46,293 nucleotides of DNA from Sporosarcina sp. GTDB taxonomy: Bacteria > Bacillota > Bacilli > Bacillales_A > Planococcaceae. Made by a program: the position numbers and the translations under genes. This document shows positions 17,471-25,874 of this stretch, piece by piece. Every line of letters starts with the position of its first letter. Position 1 is the first letter of the stretch. The stretch spans positions 1 through 46,293 of the forward strand of contig NZ_JARICI010000058.1 in NCBI RefSeq assembly GCF_029257255.1, in the 5' to 3' direction. The notes below the pieces were generated by a model that saw only the letters and a program-made list of their open reading frames with translations, had not been told where the DNA came from and made no database searches.

Positions 17471-17728
17471 TTGTTTAACAAATTATCAAACTAGTTACTT
17501 ATCAAGCTTACTATTAACTGTTAATAAAACAATCAACTTAGGACCCATTTCACCCAACATCTAATCTGGATTCTATCTGGAAAATGAGTTAGATTCCTAT
17601 TTATAGTAAACCTTTTTACTTTTCAAATGACTTCTAGCCTATAAACCTGAAATTTTGAACTAAGACTTCACTTGTTGAAGAAATAAAAATGTGATCACTG
17701 CAGTGAATGCAGGAGGATAATACATCAC

Positions 17729-17763
17729 AAAAAAGCGAACCTCCGCAGAAAGTTCACTTTTCA
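17729..17763 (-). terminator. Terminator of the ECF sigma/anti-sigma operon
   Basis: On the minus strand AAAAGTGAACTT pairs with GGTTCGCTTTT using G-U pairs, around a 7-nt loop, and runs into TTTTTT. Confidence 0.65.
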
Positions 17764-17866
17764 ACTTGACACAAAGTTATTTATTTACTGTTGGCTTTTC
17801 TATTTGATTTGTTTTTTTATAGAACTGCCAACGCCCCACACCAATACTTCTATTACTACGATCTTT

Positions 17867-18514
17867 TTATTGAATCGGCATAAACGCAACTTGCCAAATG
17901 CCGTTTTCATTTTGGATCAAGTTAAATATACTGGGTATATCACGGTTTTCCGCTGCTTCAAATTCGACTGTCCCTTCATACTCACTCGTCTGATGAAATA
18001 CTCCATCATTGAAGTGCTGAAAATACGTATAGATATCCTCAGCGCTGTCATTTACAATCTCACGGTGCTCTTTGTCTTCCTCCTCACTCCACGCAATCCA
18101 TTCTTCGCGGTCAGTGTACAGTGCGTACATCATGTCATGATCTTGATTGGCACTTGCTTCAATGTAGAGTTTGGCTACCGACATGGGTTCAAGACCTGCC
18201 AATACCTGCTGATCGAATGTTTCATTAAATGCATGATATATCTGCTGTTCTTCAGCAGTTAAAGTAAATTGTGGCTGTTGTTGCACCGATCCGGCCGACC
18301 GGAATTCCTGCTGAGTGAAGTAGACACCGATGAATAAAATAATCGCTGACAATAGAACACCCACAGCGCGTGGTACCATGACACTTCTTTTTGTCGGTAT
18401 TTTTAACTTATTTATTACCTGCTGCTTCTGTTCGTCAGTAAAGCGAGTTTCCGTAAATAACTGTTCATCCATTACTTTCCGAAGATTCTTCAAGTCAACC
18501 GACACTTGTCTCAC
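17867..18514 (-). CDS. Membrane protein, probable anti-sigma factor
   Basis: 215 residues: a cytoplasmic N-terminus of about 45, one membrane helix (AVGVLLSAIILFIGVYF, about residues 50-66) and an extracellular C-terminus rich in Glu, Gln and Asp. This layout and a 20-bp overlap with the upstream ECF sigma gene are the classic anti-sigma arrangement. I do not recognise the extracellular domain; its tail (FNLIQNENGIWQVAFMPIQ) is like the NTF2-like/DUF4878-type domains that precede a stop in several Bacillales proteins. No zinc-binding HxxxCxxC motif is present, so the contact would be of a non-ZAS type. Confidence 0.6.
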   Translation of the reverse strand: MRQVSVDLKNLRKVMDEQLFTETRFTDEQKQQVINKLKIPTKRSVMVPRAVGVLLSAIILFIGVYFTQQEFRSAGSVQQQPQFTLTAEEQQIYHAFNETFDQQVLAGLEPMSVAKLYIEASANQDHDMMYALYTDREEWIAWSEEEDKEHREIVNDSAEDIYTYFQHFNDGVFHQTSEYEGTVEFEAAENRDIPSIFNLIQNENGIWQVAFMPIQ

Positions 18515-19031
18515 CTCTTTCCAAGTTTACGCCAAGTAATTCTCTGCCGCGTTTCAGTCTCGTTTTGATTGTATTTATATTAATTTTAAGCAAAGCACTT
18601 ATCTCAGCTACCGATAATTCTTCATAATAAAATAAATGTATAACTTCTCGATACTTAACTGGCAGCTCGAGCACTTTTTTAACTAGCATTGTATTTTCAT
18701 CTCGCGCTATAACTGCCGCTTCTGGTGATACTGTGGTTGACTTCAGAAAAGCAAACAGGTTGTTGTTTACTGTCACCCGTTTAATCCAAGAGCTTTTTAA
18801 TACGTCTTTACAGCGATTGATCGTAATACGGTAAGTCCATGCTTCAAGCGACTGAATTTCTTCGATTTTTGCGTACTGACTATAACAAGTGAAAAATACA
18901 TCTTGAACTACTTCCTGCGCCTTTCCCCAATCTTTTAGATAACTGTAGGCCAAATTAGTCAGTCGACCTCCATACTCATCCATTAAATTTCGCAGCCACT
19001 TTTCCGATTCACCTTGCGAATTCTCCAACAT
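18495..19031 (-). CDS. ECF-family RNA polymerase sigma factor
   Basis: 178 residues with sigma region 2 (LTNLAYSYLKDWGKAQEVVQ, then DVFFTCYSQYAKI) and region 4 (LPVKYREVIHLFYYEELSVA, then EISALLKININTIKTRLKRG). It would direct RNA polymerase to an extracytoplasmic stress regulon. An ECF-type promoter in front of it (19062-19088) suggests autoregulation. It is cotranscribed with the membrane anti-sigma gene. The signal is unknown. Confidence 0.9.
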   Translation of the reverse strand: MLENSQGESEKWLRNLMDEYGGRLTNLAYSYLKDWGKAQEVVQDVFFTCYSQYAKIEEIQSLEAWTYRITINRCKDVLKSSWIKRVTVNNNLFAFLKSTTVSPEAAVIARDENTMLVKKVLELPVKYREVIHLFYYEELSVAEISALLKININTIKTRLKRGRELLGVNLERGETSVG

Positions 19032-19061
19032 CTCACCGCCTTTTCACGTTCTCACCCTAAA

Positions 19062-19088
19062 GACGAGATATAAATCGTCTCGGTTTCA
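19062..19088 (-). promoter_or_regulatory. ECF-type promoter of the sigma factor gene
   Basis: Minus strand TGAAAC (19083-19088), 17-nt spacer, CGTC (19062-19065). It resembles the SigW/SigM/SigX class. TSS would be about 30 bp upstream of the start codon at 19031. The same spacing occurs at 38420-38446 and 40464-40490. Confidence 0.65.
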
Positions 19089-19214
19089 TTTTCCCCATAA
19101 AGATATTTCGTACCAACGTCCCATTTTACATCGTTTAGGTTTATAAATGTCAAATAGGGCTATTATTAACTTAGAGCGATCAGCAATTAATCAACTAAGA
19201 GGAGGAGATCTTTC

Positions 19215-19472
19215 ATGGATCTTACAAAATTAAAAAATAACAACTTACTAAAAGTTGGAGCAGCAGCAATATTATCTATAGGCGTACTAAGTGCGTGCGG
19301 TGACGATAAAGACGATCCTGTTATTGATAATAATGACGATGTAGATATCGATCAGCCGGCAGATACAACACCTAACGATGATGTGGATGTGGATATGGAG
19401 CCGGATGCTGATGTAGACATGGACGTTGATATGAAGGATGAGGAAGACGGAGATACTAAAGCAACTAACTAA
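19215..19472 (+). CDS. Small Asp-rich lipoprotein
   Basis: 85 residues: signal peptide with lipobox (IGVLSAC, cysteine about residue 28), then a very acidic mature part made of alternating DVD/DMD tracts (DVDVDMEPDADVDMDVDM). The mature protein has about half acidic residues and almost no predicted fold. Such tails may bind Ca2+ or other cations at the cell surface; that is inference. It has a strong RBS (GAGGAGGAGAT) and its own terminator. It is divergent from the ECF sigma gene and upstream of the dehydrogenase pair. Confidence 0.8.
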   Translation: MDLTKLKNNNLLKVGAAAILSIGVLSACGDDKDDPVIDNNDDVDIDQPADTTPNDDVDVDMEPDADVDMDVDMKDEEDGDTKATN

Positions 19473-19490
19473 AATTTAATAATATGACAG

Positions 19491-19536
19491 ATCCCTGAGC
19501 CATCCAGTTCCCCCTGGACAGCTCAGGGATTTTTTA
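19491..19536 (+). terminator. Terminator of the Asp-rich lipoprotein gene
   Basis: ATCCCTGAGC pairs with GCTCAGGGAT, with an inner CCAG/CTGG helix, followed by TTTTTT. Confidence 0.9.
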
Positions 19537-19643
19537 TGTATAAATTTCAACTTATAGGTATAGTTTCAGCAATATCACCACAAGATGACTCATAGTTGAT
19601 TGGTAAAAATGTGTAACCTTACATTCATGAGGAGGAGATATAT

Positions 19644-20471
19644 GTGACAGGATCACAACAGCCTGAAACTGAACAAAAAGGCATGAGCCGCCGTAATTTT
19701 ATGAAAAATACCGGTTTAGTGGCAGGAGGATTGGTAGGAGGTTCTTTATTAGGAGGTTTAGTAACCCACCAAGTTCAGAAGCCAACTACAGGGAAGGAAT
19801 CATCAACAGATAACATATTGGAAGCGCGGACGTTTTTCAGCCGTAGTGAAGATTTTGAAATCCTCTCTGCTGCTACCGAGCGACTCTTTCCGAAAGATGA
19901 TCTCGGGCCAGGCGCAATTGAACTGGGTGTACCCTACTTTATCGACCGTCAGCTTACCGGCGAATGGGGCATGAACGCGAAAGAATATATGCGTGGACCT
20001 TTCCCGCAGACTGCTGAGACCGCTATATATGAAAGGCAAGATCGCGACCAAGATACGCAAGGCCCGAACGCAGAGACGCAAGTACCCGCTCCTACTCCGA
20101 GATACCAAACTCGAATGACGAGAGCTGAAATTTTCACTGAAGGTGTACGAGCCCTTGAACAGACTTCGCAAGAGAAGTTCAAGACAAACTTTAGAAAATT
20201 GGAAGCTTCACAGCAAGATGAAATCCTTCAGCTGTTTGATGAGGGCAAAGCCAAAATGAACGGCGTATCTTCCAGTATGTTTTTCAACCTGCTGTTGCAG
20301 ACAACATTAGAAGGTGCATACGCAGATCCTGTTTACGGTGGCAATCGAAATATGGATGCCTGGCGGATGAAAGAATTTCCCGGACCCCGCATGAGTTACA
20401 CAGAGGATATCGACAAAAAAGAGTTCATTGTAATGGAACCAGAAAGTTTACGCAGTTACCAAGGACACTGA
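19644..20471 (+). CDS. Gluconate 2-dehydrogenase subunit 3 family protein (Tat-exported)
   Basis: 275 residues. A twin-arginine signal (MSRRNFMKNTG, then a glycine-rich hydrophobic segment) directs export through Tat, probably together with the FAD subunit. The mature part matches the gluconate 2-dehydrogenase subunit 3 family (FSRSEDFEILSAATERLFP; PYFIDRQLTGEWG). This small subunit is needed for export and activity of the GMC subunit in characterised dehydrogenases. The start is a GTG at 19644 with GAGGAGGAG upstream. It is 17 bp from the flavoprotein gene. Confidence 0.87.
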   Translation: MTGSQQPETEQKGMSRRNFMKNTGLVAGGLVGGSLLGGLVTHQVQKPTTGKESSTDNILEARTFFSRSEDFEILSAATERLFPKDDLGPGAIELGVPYFIDRQLTGEWGMNAKEYMRGPFPQTAETAIYERQDRDQDTQGPNAETQVPAPTPRYQTRMTRAEIFTEGVRALEQTSQEKFKTNFRKLEASQQDEILQLFDEGKAKMNGVSSSMFFNLLLQTTLEGAYADPVYGGNRNMDAWRMKEFPGPRMSYTEDIDKKEFIVMEPESLRSYQGH

Positions 20472-20488
20472 TAAATGGAGGAACTTAA

Positions 20489-22234
20489 ATGGCGAAAAAA
20501 CTAGAAAAAGTTAATGTAGTGGTAGTGGGAAGCGGCTGGGCGGGCGGTGTTGTAGCTGCTGAACTGTCAAAAGCCGGGCATAAAGTCGTGGTGTTAGAAC
20601 GCGGAAAAAAACAGGACCGCGCCGACTATATTGGGGTAAAGGACGAGTTGCGTTATACAAATCGCTATGAAATGATGCAAAATCTAGCACCTGAAACGAT
20701 TACATCTCGCGTGACGATGGACGATACGGCTCTTCCCGTCCGTACACGTAAAGAAATGATGGCCGGGACAGACCTGGGCGGAGGCAGTGTTCACTGGGCA
20801 GGCGCAACGTACCGGTGGAGAGCATACGACTTTGAAATTCGCTCTAAAACGATTGAACGATATGGAAAAAAGAAAATCCCTGAAGGCATGACAATTCAAG
20901 ACTGGGGCATCACCTACGATGAAATGGAACCTTATTACGACCGGTGGGAAAAGACGGCCGGTATTTCAGGGGAACCTGATCCGCTCGGTGAAAAACGTTC
21001 GAGTGACTACCCGACTCCGCCAATGAAAGAATCACCGGCAGTTCGTTTATTCAAGGATGCAACCAAAAAAATGGGTTACCACCCGTATCAAGTTGCTTCC
21101 GGAAATCTGTCACAGGCATATACGAACCCTGACGGTGAGTCGTTGAATGCTTGCATGTTCTGTTCATATTGTACGCAATACGGCTGTGATTTCAGTGCGA
21201 AATCAGATCCATTAGCAACCGTTATTCCGACTGCTCTGAAGACTAATAACTGTGAAATCCGCACAAATTCACTTGTCCGCCGAGTTCTTCACAGCGGGGG
21301 GAAAGCGACCGGTGTACTATACACGGATACGCGTACCGGGGTAGAGTATAAACAGCCCGCAGATGTAGTTGTGCTAGCTGCTTTTTCTTTTTCTAACAAT
21401 CGGTTGCTTATGTTATCAAATATCGGTGAGCAATATAATCCGAAAACTCGTAAAGGCACGATCGGACGTAATTTTAATATGCAAGGCAATATTACATTCT
21501 TAGGTGCCCGCGGTTTCTTTAAAGATGAGAAATTCAACTTATATATGGGAGCAGGAGCACTGGGCGGGACACTCAGTGACTTCGCCGGAGATAACTTTGA
21601 TCATACGGACTTGAATTTCATTAATGGCGGTGGAATAGAACTTCGTCAGTACGGAGATGGGGCTATTGCGAGTAATCATGTCCCGGCCGACACACCAAAT
21701 TGGGGGCCAGAGTTCAAAAAGAATTCTGTTAACTATGCCAATCGTTCGTTACGGGTGTGGTACACATCGGCTATCATGTCTTGGTGGTTTAATTATCTGG
21801 ATTTAGATCCTACTTATAAAGATGAGTACGGAGATCCGTTATTACGTGTCACAAATCAATACACTGACCAAGACCGCAATATTGCTAAATTCGGTATAGA
21901 AAAGTGTACGGAAATCATGAAAGAAATGGGAGCGGATATTGTAGACGAGGATGTAGTTCCCGAACAATTCGACCATATCTACGACGGAGGTCACTATGCC
22001 GGTGGTGTGATCATGGGAGCTGACCGGGCAACTTCTGCGGTAAATAATTACCTGCAGATGTGGGATATGGAGAACCTTTTCGTTGTTGGCGGTTCTGCTT
22101 TCCCGCAATTCGCAGGTCATCACCCTACAGCTACAATCGGCGCACTTGGCTATCGTGCGGCTGAAGGTGTGGAAAAGTACTTGAAAAACGGCGGTCCACT
22201 AGTCGAAGCGAAACAAGCCAGTCTAAACGCCTAA
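20489..22234 (+). CDS. GMC oxidoreductase, gluconate 2-dehydrogenase FAD-subunit-like
   Basis: 581 residues. The N-terminal FAD-binding motif is VVVGSGWAGGVVAAELSKAG (about residues 10-29), followed by a Glu at the end of the second strand (VVLERG). A CMFCSYCTQYGC cluster lies near residue 225, and the C-terminal QFAGHHPTATIGALGYRA holds the histidine of the GMC active site. Members oxidise gluconate, 2-ketogluconate, sorbitol or other sugars and alcohols and feed electrons to the respiratory chain. No signal peptide, so it probably rides out with the Tat-tagged small subunit. No cytochrome c subunit gene is adjacent. Substrate unknown. Confidence 0.88.
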   Translation: MAKKLEKVNVVVVGSGWAGGVVAAELSKAGHKVVVLERGKKQDRADYIGVKDELRYTNRYEMMQNLAPETITSRVTMDDTALPVRTRKEMMAGTDLGGGSVHWAGATYRWRAYDFEIRSKTIERYGKKKIPEGMTIQDWGITYDEMEPYYDRWEKTAGISGEPDPLGEKRSSDYPTPPMKESPAVRLFKDATKKMGYHPYQVASGNLSQAYTNPDGESLNACMFCSYCTQYGCDFSAKSDPLATVIPTALKTNNCEIRTNSLVRRVLHSGGKATGVLYTDTRTGVEYKQPADVVVLAAFSFSNNRLLMLSNIGEQYNPKTRKGTIGRNFNMQGNITFLGARGFFKDEKFNLYMGAGALGGTLSDFAGDNFDHTDLNFINGGGIELRQYGDGAIASNHVPADTPNWGPEFKKNSVNYANRSLRVWYTSAIMSWWFNYLDLDPTYKDEYGDPLLRVTNQYTDQDRNIAKFGIEKCTEIMKEMGADIVDEDVVPEQFDHIYDGGHYAGGVIMGADRATSAVNNYLQMWDMENLFVVGGSAFPQFAGHHPTATIGALGYRAAEGVEKYLKNGGPLVEAKQASLNA

Positions 22235-22238
22235 ACAT

Positions 22239-22272
22239 AACAGCTGGGGTTACTTTTCTCAGCTGTTTTTCC
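22239..22272 (+). terminator. Terminator of the GMC dehydrogenase operon
   Basis: AACAGCTG pairs with CAGCTGTT around an 11-nt loop, followed by TTTTT. Confidence 0.75.
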
Positions 22273-22336
22273 TATGTATCACGCAATGCGACTGGATATG
22301 CGTTTCATGCTTTTAATCAAGCTCCCTAAGACCTTA

Positions 22337-22501
22337 CAGTGCTTCATTCGTACAGCTCGGAATGAAACACTGTGTTAACGAGGATGATCATCTACCTTGT
22401 ACGTCCTGAGAATATTCAAGATGTATGGGTACAGGGTGAATTAGTTCATTCCAGATGATCATTTCTCCGGATTGCTGTGGCGTGATAGCAATCCTTTTTT
22501 T
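22337..22501 (+). ncRNA. Candidate structured RNA with its own terminator
   Basis: Three layers of pairing are visible. (1) A 12-of-13-bp hairpin: 22337-22349 with 22360-22372 (CAGTG.TTCATTC / GAATGAA.CACTG). (2) A 9-bp helix ATGATCATC (22384-22392) with GATGATCAT (22454-22462), stacked directly on a 10-bp helix TACCTTGTAC (22393-22402) with GTACAGGGTG (22429-22438), leaving a 15-nt bulge on the 3' side. (3) A perfect terminator GGATTGCT/AGCAATCC (22469-22494) and seven T. It lies downstream of the dehydrogenase terminator and upstream of the TetR promoter, so it belongs to neither gene. No clear promoter or ORF was found. Confidence 0.5.
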
Positions 22502-22539
22502 ATACTCACACATTAGTTCATCACATCGAGTACTGTTCT

Positions 22540-22609
22540 TTGCATTTTTCCCTTGCCCCTTATATACTTAAACAGAACCTGAAAAACTAAATTTGTTTAT
22601 ATAGTTTTC
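22540..22609 (+). promoter_or_regulatory. Promoter and possible operator of the TetR gene
   Basis: -35 TTGCAT (22540-22545), 17-nt spacer, -10 TATACT (22563-22568). Just past the expected start point, GAAAAACTA (22581-22589) and TAGTTTTC (22602-22609) form an inverted repeat (8 of 9 bp), suited to autorepression by TetR. Confidence 0.55.
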
Positions 22610-22638
22610 CCGTAATGGATAAAAGAGGAGGAGGATAA

Positions 22639-23199
22639 ATGAAAGCTCGCATTATGAAGGCTTTTTTGGAAGAAGTTCATGAGAAAAGCATGAAGTTTAC
22701 AATGGATGATCTGACTAAGCGACTCGGGATCAGTAAACGAACACTCTATGAACATTTCTCTTCCAAAACAGAAATCCTCGATGCTATTATCGATTCTACA
22801 CTGAAGGAGTTTGATGATAAAACTGAAATCATCATGCAGGATACGCAATTGACACTAATAGAGAAAATCAAGAAAGTCATAACGGTCATACCGAAATATA
22901 ATGATTTTTATAACTGGCAGATTCTTGATCAGATGCGGAAGTCACACCCTGCACAGTGGGAACGTGTCCATGCTGCCTTGAATGAGTGGGACGAACTGCG
23001 TGAGCTTATTGAACAGGGTATTCGGGAAGGTATTATTGCTGACCAAAATGTTTCTCTGCTAATGAAGCTGATCATTGACGCTACCAACTCTACGATGGAC
23101 CGGCAGTTCTTCTATGAAAACAGCATAACTGTAACAGAAGCGCTAGACTCAATTGTCGATATTTTGCTGTTCGGCCTCATTAAGAAAAATCCTGAATAA
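22639..23199 (+). CDS. TetR-family transcriptional regulator
   Basis: 186 residues. The N-terminal helix-turn-helix is clear (FTMDDLTKRLGISKRTLYEH, then FSSKTEILDAII, about residues 20-51). The C-terminal ligand domain (about 70-186) has no family I recognise. RBS AGGAGGAGG precedes the ATG. It is followed by GNAT and MATE genes in the same direction, so a role in controlling the efflux pump is plausible. Confidence 0.85.
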   Translation: MKARIMKAFLEEVHEKSMKFTMDDLTKRLGISKRTLYEHFSSKTEILDAIIDSTLKEFDDKTEIIMQDTQLTLIEKIKKVITVIPKYNDFYNWQILDQMRKSHPAQWERVHAALNEWDELRELIEQGIREGIIADQNVSLLMKLIIDATNSTMDRQFFYENSITVTEALDSIVDILLFGLIKKNPE

Positions 23200-23279
23200 T
23201 GTTTTTTATTACCTAAATAAACCCATAAAACAAAAATAGTTTTTATATTTTACAACAACTTTGAAAGCGAGATGGAATT

Positions 23280-23747
23280 ATGAGCCTCTACATACGTGAG
23301 GTAACTGCTGAAAATTGGGAGGATATCGCCTACTTATCAGTGAATGACAATCAGAAAAATTTTATAGAAAGTAACTCATTTTCTCTGGCCCAGTCAAAAT
23401 TTGAGCCAGAATGGAAATCAGTGGGTTTATATGATGAGGAAGAATTAATCGGCTATGCGATGCACGGCCGTGACAAAACGAGCAGTAATGTTTGGCTGGA
23501 CCGCTTCATGATCGATCAGAATTACCAAGGCAAAGGGTATGCCAGCCGTTTCCTGCCGATGCTGCTAAAAGGAATGCAGAAAAAGTATAGCTGTGACATG
23601 ATTTATTTAAGTATTTATCCAGATAATAAGAAAGCACAGCATCTGTATGAAAAATTCGGATTTGCGTTAAATGGAAAAATAGATGATGTCGGCGAATTCC
23701 CATGTCTCGTCATGGAACTTGATTTAAAAAGGAGTCCTTTAGCATGA
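23280..23747 (+). CDS. GNAT-family N-acetyltransferase
   Basis: 155 residues, one GNAT fold. The acetyl-CoA loop is IDQNYQGKGYASRFLPMLLK (about residues 77-96), and YPDNKKAQHLYEKFGF is the typical C-terminal strand-helix. It resembles diamine/spermidine acetyltransferases (BltD/SpeG type: WLDRFMIDQNYQGKGYA). It overlaps the MATE gene by 4 bp (ATGA). A pairing with an efflux pump recalls the blt-bltD drug pump/acetyltransferase pair of Bacillus subtilis, which is an analogy only. Confidence 0.82.
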   Translation: MSLYIREVTAENWEDIAYLSVNDNQKNFIESNSFSLAQSKFEPEWKSVGLYDEEELIGYAMHGRDKTSSNVWLDRFMIDQNYQGKGYASRFLPMLLKGMQKKYSCDMIYLSIYPDNKKAQHLYEKFGFALNGKIDDVGEFPCLVMELDLKRSPLA

Positions 23748-25090
23748 GTTCGACTTCACCCAAACTGAATCAATTGGATACCGAACCCGTAGGACGCATC
23801 TTTTTACGGTATTTGATCCCTTCCACCGTCGGCATGTTGCTGATGGCGATCAATATCGTCGCTGACGGAATCATGGTCGGTAATCGATTGGGCGCAGAAG
23901 CGTTGGCAGGTGTCGGGATTGCTGCTCCTGTCTATACGATTTTCTTCGCAATTTCACTCTGGATTGGAGTCGGTGCCGCCACGAAATACTCAATGGCGAT
24001 GGGTGCAAAAGACGTTAGAAAAGCACGGGAAATTTTCACCCATGCAATCTTTTCAATAGCTTTTTTCACACTGTTGCTCGGACTGACGGCATTCATATTC
24101 CGGAATTCGCTCGCTTATGCACTTGGTGCAAACACAGAGACGTTCCCCTATGTATCTGACTATTTATTAGTCATCCTGCTGTTTGGATTTATTTTTACGG
24201 TAGAGAATACGTTCAGTATCTTTGTACGCAATGATGGGGCCCCAAATCTATCAATGATTGGGCTAATCGTCACATCGGTCGTCAATATCATACTGAATTA
24301 TATATTTTTATTTGTTCTGGATTTCGGTGTGTCCGGTGCCGCTATAGCGACAATCATTGCTTCCTTCCTAGGCATGCTTGTTCTGACTACCCATTTCTTT
24401 AAGAAAACTAATAACCTGAAACTTATTCGATTTTCATTCAATAAAAAGCTGTTCACAGCAATCATCATTATTGGTTTCCCGAGTTTCCTGTCTGAACTCG
24501 GTATTTCTGTCTTTACGATTTCCCATAATATCGCATTTGAAAGAATGGCGGGCACGGAAGGTGTTGCGGCGTTTGCTATTTTAAATTATGTGCACAGTGT
24601 CATGCTCATGTTGTTTTTAGGAATGGGTGGGGCCATTCAGCCGTTGATCAGTTATTATCACGGCGCGCGCAACCTACAGCGGCAGAGGGAAACCATGAAA
24701 AAAGCTATGTTGACAGTTGTTTTGGCTGGCGCTGCCTTCTTTCTCATCGGACAGTTTGCTGCAGGTCCGATTGTCTCGATTTTTGGGGAATTCCCACAGG
24801 ACGTACGTGATTTAGCCAGCACAGGAATTAATTTATTCTTCATTGCCTATTTGTTCACGGGTACGAACTTTGTCATGATGACGTATTATCAATCTGTCGG
24901 CAATGTGCGGATGGCGACTTGGATTACCGCTTCACGTGAAATCATCGTTATGCTGATTTTCCTGTTGATCCTGCCGAGACTGTTTGGTCTGAATGGTATC
25001 TGGCTAGCAATTCCGGCATCTGAATTCGTTGTTTTTATTGGTGTCTTCCTATATCAGAGGAATGCAACAAAAAACTCCAGGCTAGTCTGA
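23744..25090 (+). CDS. MATE-family multidrug efflux transporter
   Basis: 448 residues with twelve predicted helices in two homologous halves. N-terminal LIPSTVGMLLMAINIVADGI and MVGNRLGAEALAGVGIAAPV are the MATE signature. It would export organic cations in exchange for Na+ or H+. It is translationally coupled to the GNAT gene and lies 440 bp downstream of the TetR gene. Substrate not readable. Confidence 0.87.
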   Translation: MSSTSPKLNQLDTEPVGRIFLRYLIPSTVGMLLMAINIVADGIMVGNRLGAEALAGVGIAAPVYTIFFAISLWIGVGAATKYSMAMGAKDVRKAREIFTHAIFSIAFFTLLLGLTAFIFRNSLAYALGANTETFPYVSDYLLVILLFGFIFTVENTFSIFVRNDGAPNLSMIGLIVTSVVNIILNYIFLFVLDFGVSGAAIATIIASFLGMLVLTTHFFKKTNNLKLIRFSFNKKLFTAIIIIGFPSFLSELGISVFTISHNIAFERMAGTEGVAAFAILNYVHSVMLMLFLGMGGAIQPLISYYHGARNLQRQRETMKKAMLTVVLAGAAFFLIGQFAAGPIVSIFGEFPQDVRDLASTGINLFFIAYLFTGTNFVMMTYYQSVGNVRMATWITASREIIVMLIFLLILPRLFGLNGIWLAIPASEFVVFIGVFLYQRNATKNSRLV

Positions 25091-25159
25091 CTTGGCATTT
25101 CTTTTTCTGTTCCACAAATTGTGAAGAGTGCTATACTAAAGAAGCAACTGAATATCGTG

Positions 25160-25370
25160 TTAGAGATAGGTGCGTTTGTTGTTTCATAGACAGCGCTTAA
25201 AAGGGAAATCGGTGAAAAACCGATGCTGTCCCGCAACTGTGAGTTGGAGTGCGTTTTATTTCCACTGTCCCCTGCAAAGGAGATGGGAAGGAGAATCGTA
25301 TGTTGAAGACGAGCCAGGAGACCTGCCTAGATCGAGTACACACCAATACCCTACGCGGATAGGAGGTGTC
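25160..25370 (+). promoter_or_regulatory. Cobalamin riboswitch with RBS-sequestering hairpin
   Basis: The conserved core reads AAAAGGGAA, GGTGAAAAACC and CTGTCCCGCAACTGTGA (25199-25243), and the B12 box GAGCCAGGAGACCTGCC is at 25311-25327. Downstream, ACACC (25340-25344) pairs with GGTGT (25365-25369) and CCTA with TAGG (25350-25353 with 25360-25363). This hairpin hides the SD AGGAGG (25361-25366), the usual translational OFF platform for adenosyl- or other cobalamins. It is directly followed by the short ORF at 25371, not by a B12 transport or synthesis gene. Confidence 0.92.
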
Positions 25371-25517
25371 ATGTGCGGCTATGAAAAAACTTTCACAGGC
25401 CGTCGTACGACAAAACGGTACCAGGACATTTTATGGATGGATTCGGTGGATCTCACATCGAGTAGACATTCAAAACGTCCTGATGAACCGTTTAGTTCGT
25501 CATGGCTTCCCACATAA
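25371..25517 (+). CDS. Short ORF controlled by the cobalamin riboswitch (doubtful)
   Basis: 48 residues (MCGYEKTFTG start, WLPT end), no recognised family. Its only support is position: SD AGGAGG lies 4 nt upstream inside the riboswitch hairpin, and a terminator follows. A second frame, ATG at 25381 to TAA at 25533 (MKKLSQAVVRQNG start, 50 residues), overlaps it and is equally open but farther from the SD. Either may be real, or the transcript may act as RNA. Confidence 0.35.
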   Translation: MCGYEKTFTGRRTTKRYQDILWMDSVDLTSSRHSKRPDEPFSSSWLPT

Positions 25518-25553
25518 ACGTCCTCTAGGTTAACTTAGACGGATGTTTTTTTA
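25518..25553 (+). terminator. Terminator of the riboswitch transcript
   Basis: ACGTCCTCTAG pairs with CTTAGACGGATGT with two bulges, followed by seven T. It ends the riboswitch transcript about 40 bp before the next gene. Confidence 0.75.
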
Positions 25554-25592
25554 TGGCGAAATATAAATACAAACACGATGAGGAGCATGATC

Positions 25593-25814
25593 ATGCCAAA
25601 TGAAAACGTTGAATATTTCAGAAATCAATTGAAGGATTCCATTATGTCAAATTGGACAGCTGCGCGTTCCAAAGAGCTTTCAGTGATTCTGGAAGACTGC
25701 AAAAAGCACATAGCTGACAACCTTTCGATTACGTCCAATGAAAAAGAAGAACAGCTTCGCTATTTGAATAAAGCTTATGAGAAAGTTGTGGAAGAGCTTG
25801 TAGGCTGCGAATGA
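25593..25814 (+). CDS. Small hypothetical protein
   Basis: 73 residues, hydrophilic, mostly helical in appearance, no Cys except at the C-terminus (VGCE). I do not recognise it. GAGGAG lies 7 nt before the ATG at 25593, which I prefer over ATGs at 25578 and 25587. It sits between the riboswitch terminator and a bidirectional terminator, so it is a single-gene unit. Confidence 0.6.
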   Translation: MPNENVEYFRNQLKDSIMSNWTAARSKELSVILEDCKKHIADNLSITSNEKEEQLRYLNKAYEKVVEELVGCE

Positions 25815-25830
25815 TCCGCCATTATGTAAA

Positions 25831-25862
25831 AAAACCAGACATCGATTTAGATGTCTGGTTTT
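25831..25862. terminator. Bidirectional terminator
   Basis: AAAACCAGACATC and GATGTCTGGTTTT form a 13-bp perfect stem with a 6-nt loop. It serves the convergent small gene and the ABC permease. Confidence 0.9.
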
Positions 25863-25874
25863 ACTCGTATCTGC

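Larger units (their letters stand above)
17246..17728. other. Leader and intergenic region upstream of the IclR gene
   Basis: AT-rich, no coding sequence seen. It carries a consensus cre site and two palindromic sites listed separately. The rest shows no recognisable structure. Confidence 0.5.

Noticed and set aside
25170..25517. 115-residue frame running through the cobalamin riboswitch
   Set aside because: Most of it is the conserved RNA aptamer; the apparent frame is incidental.
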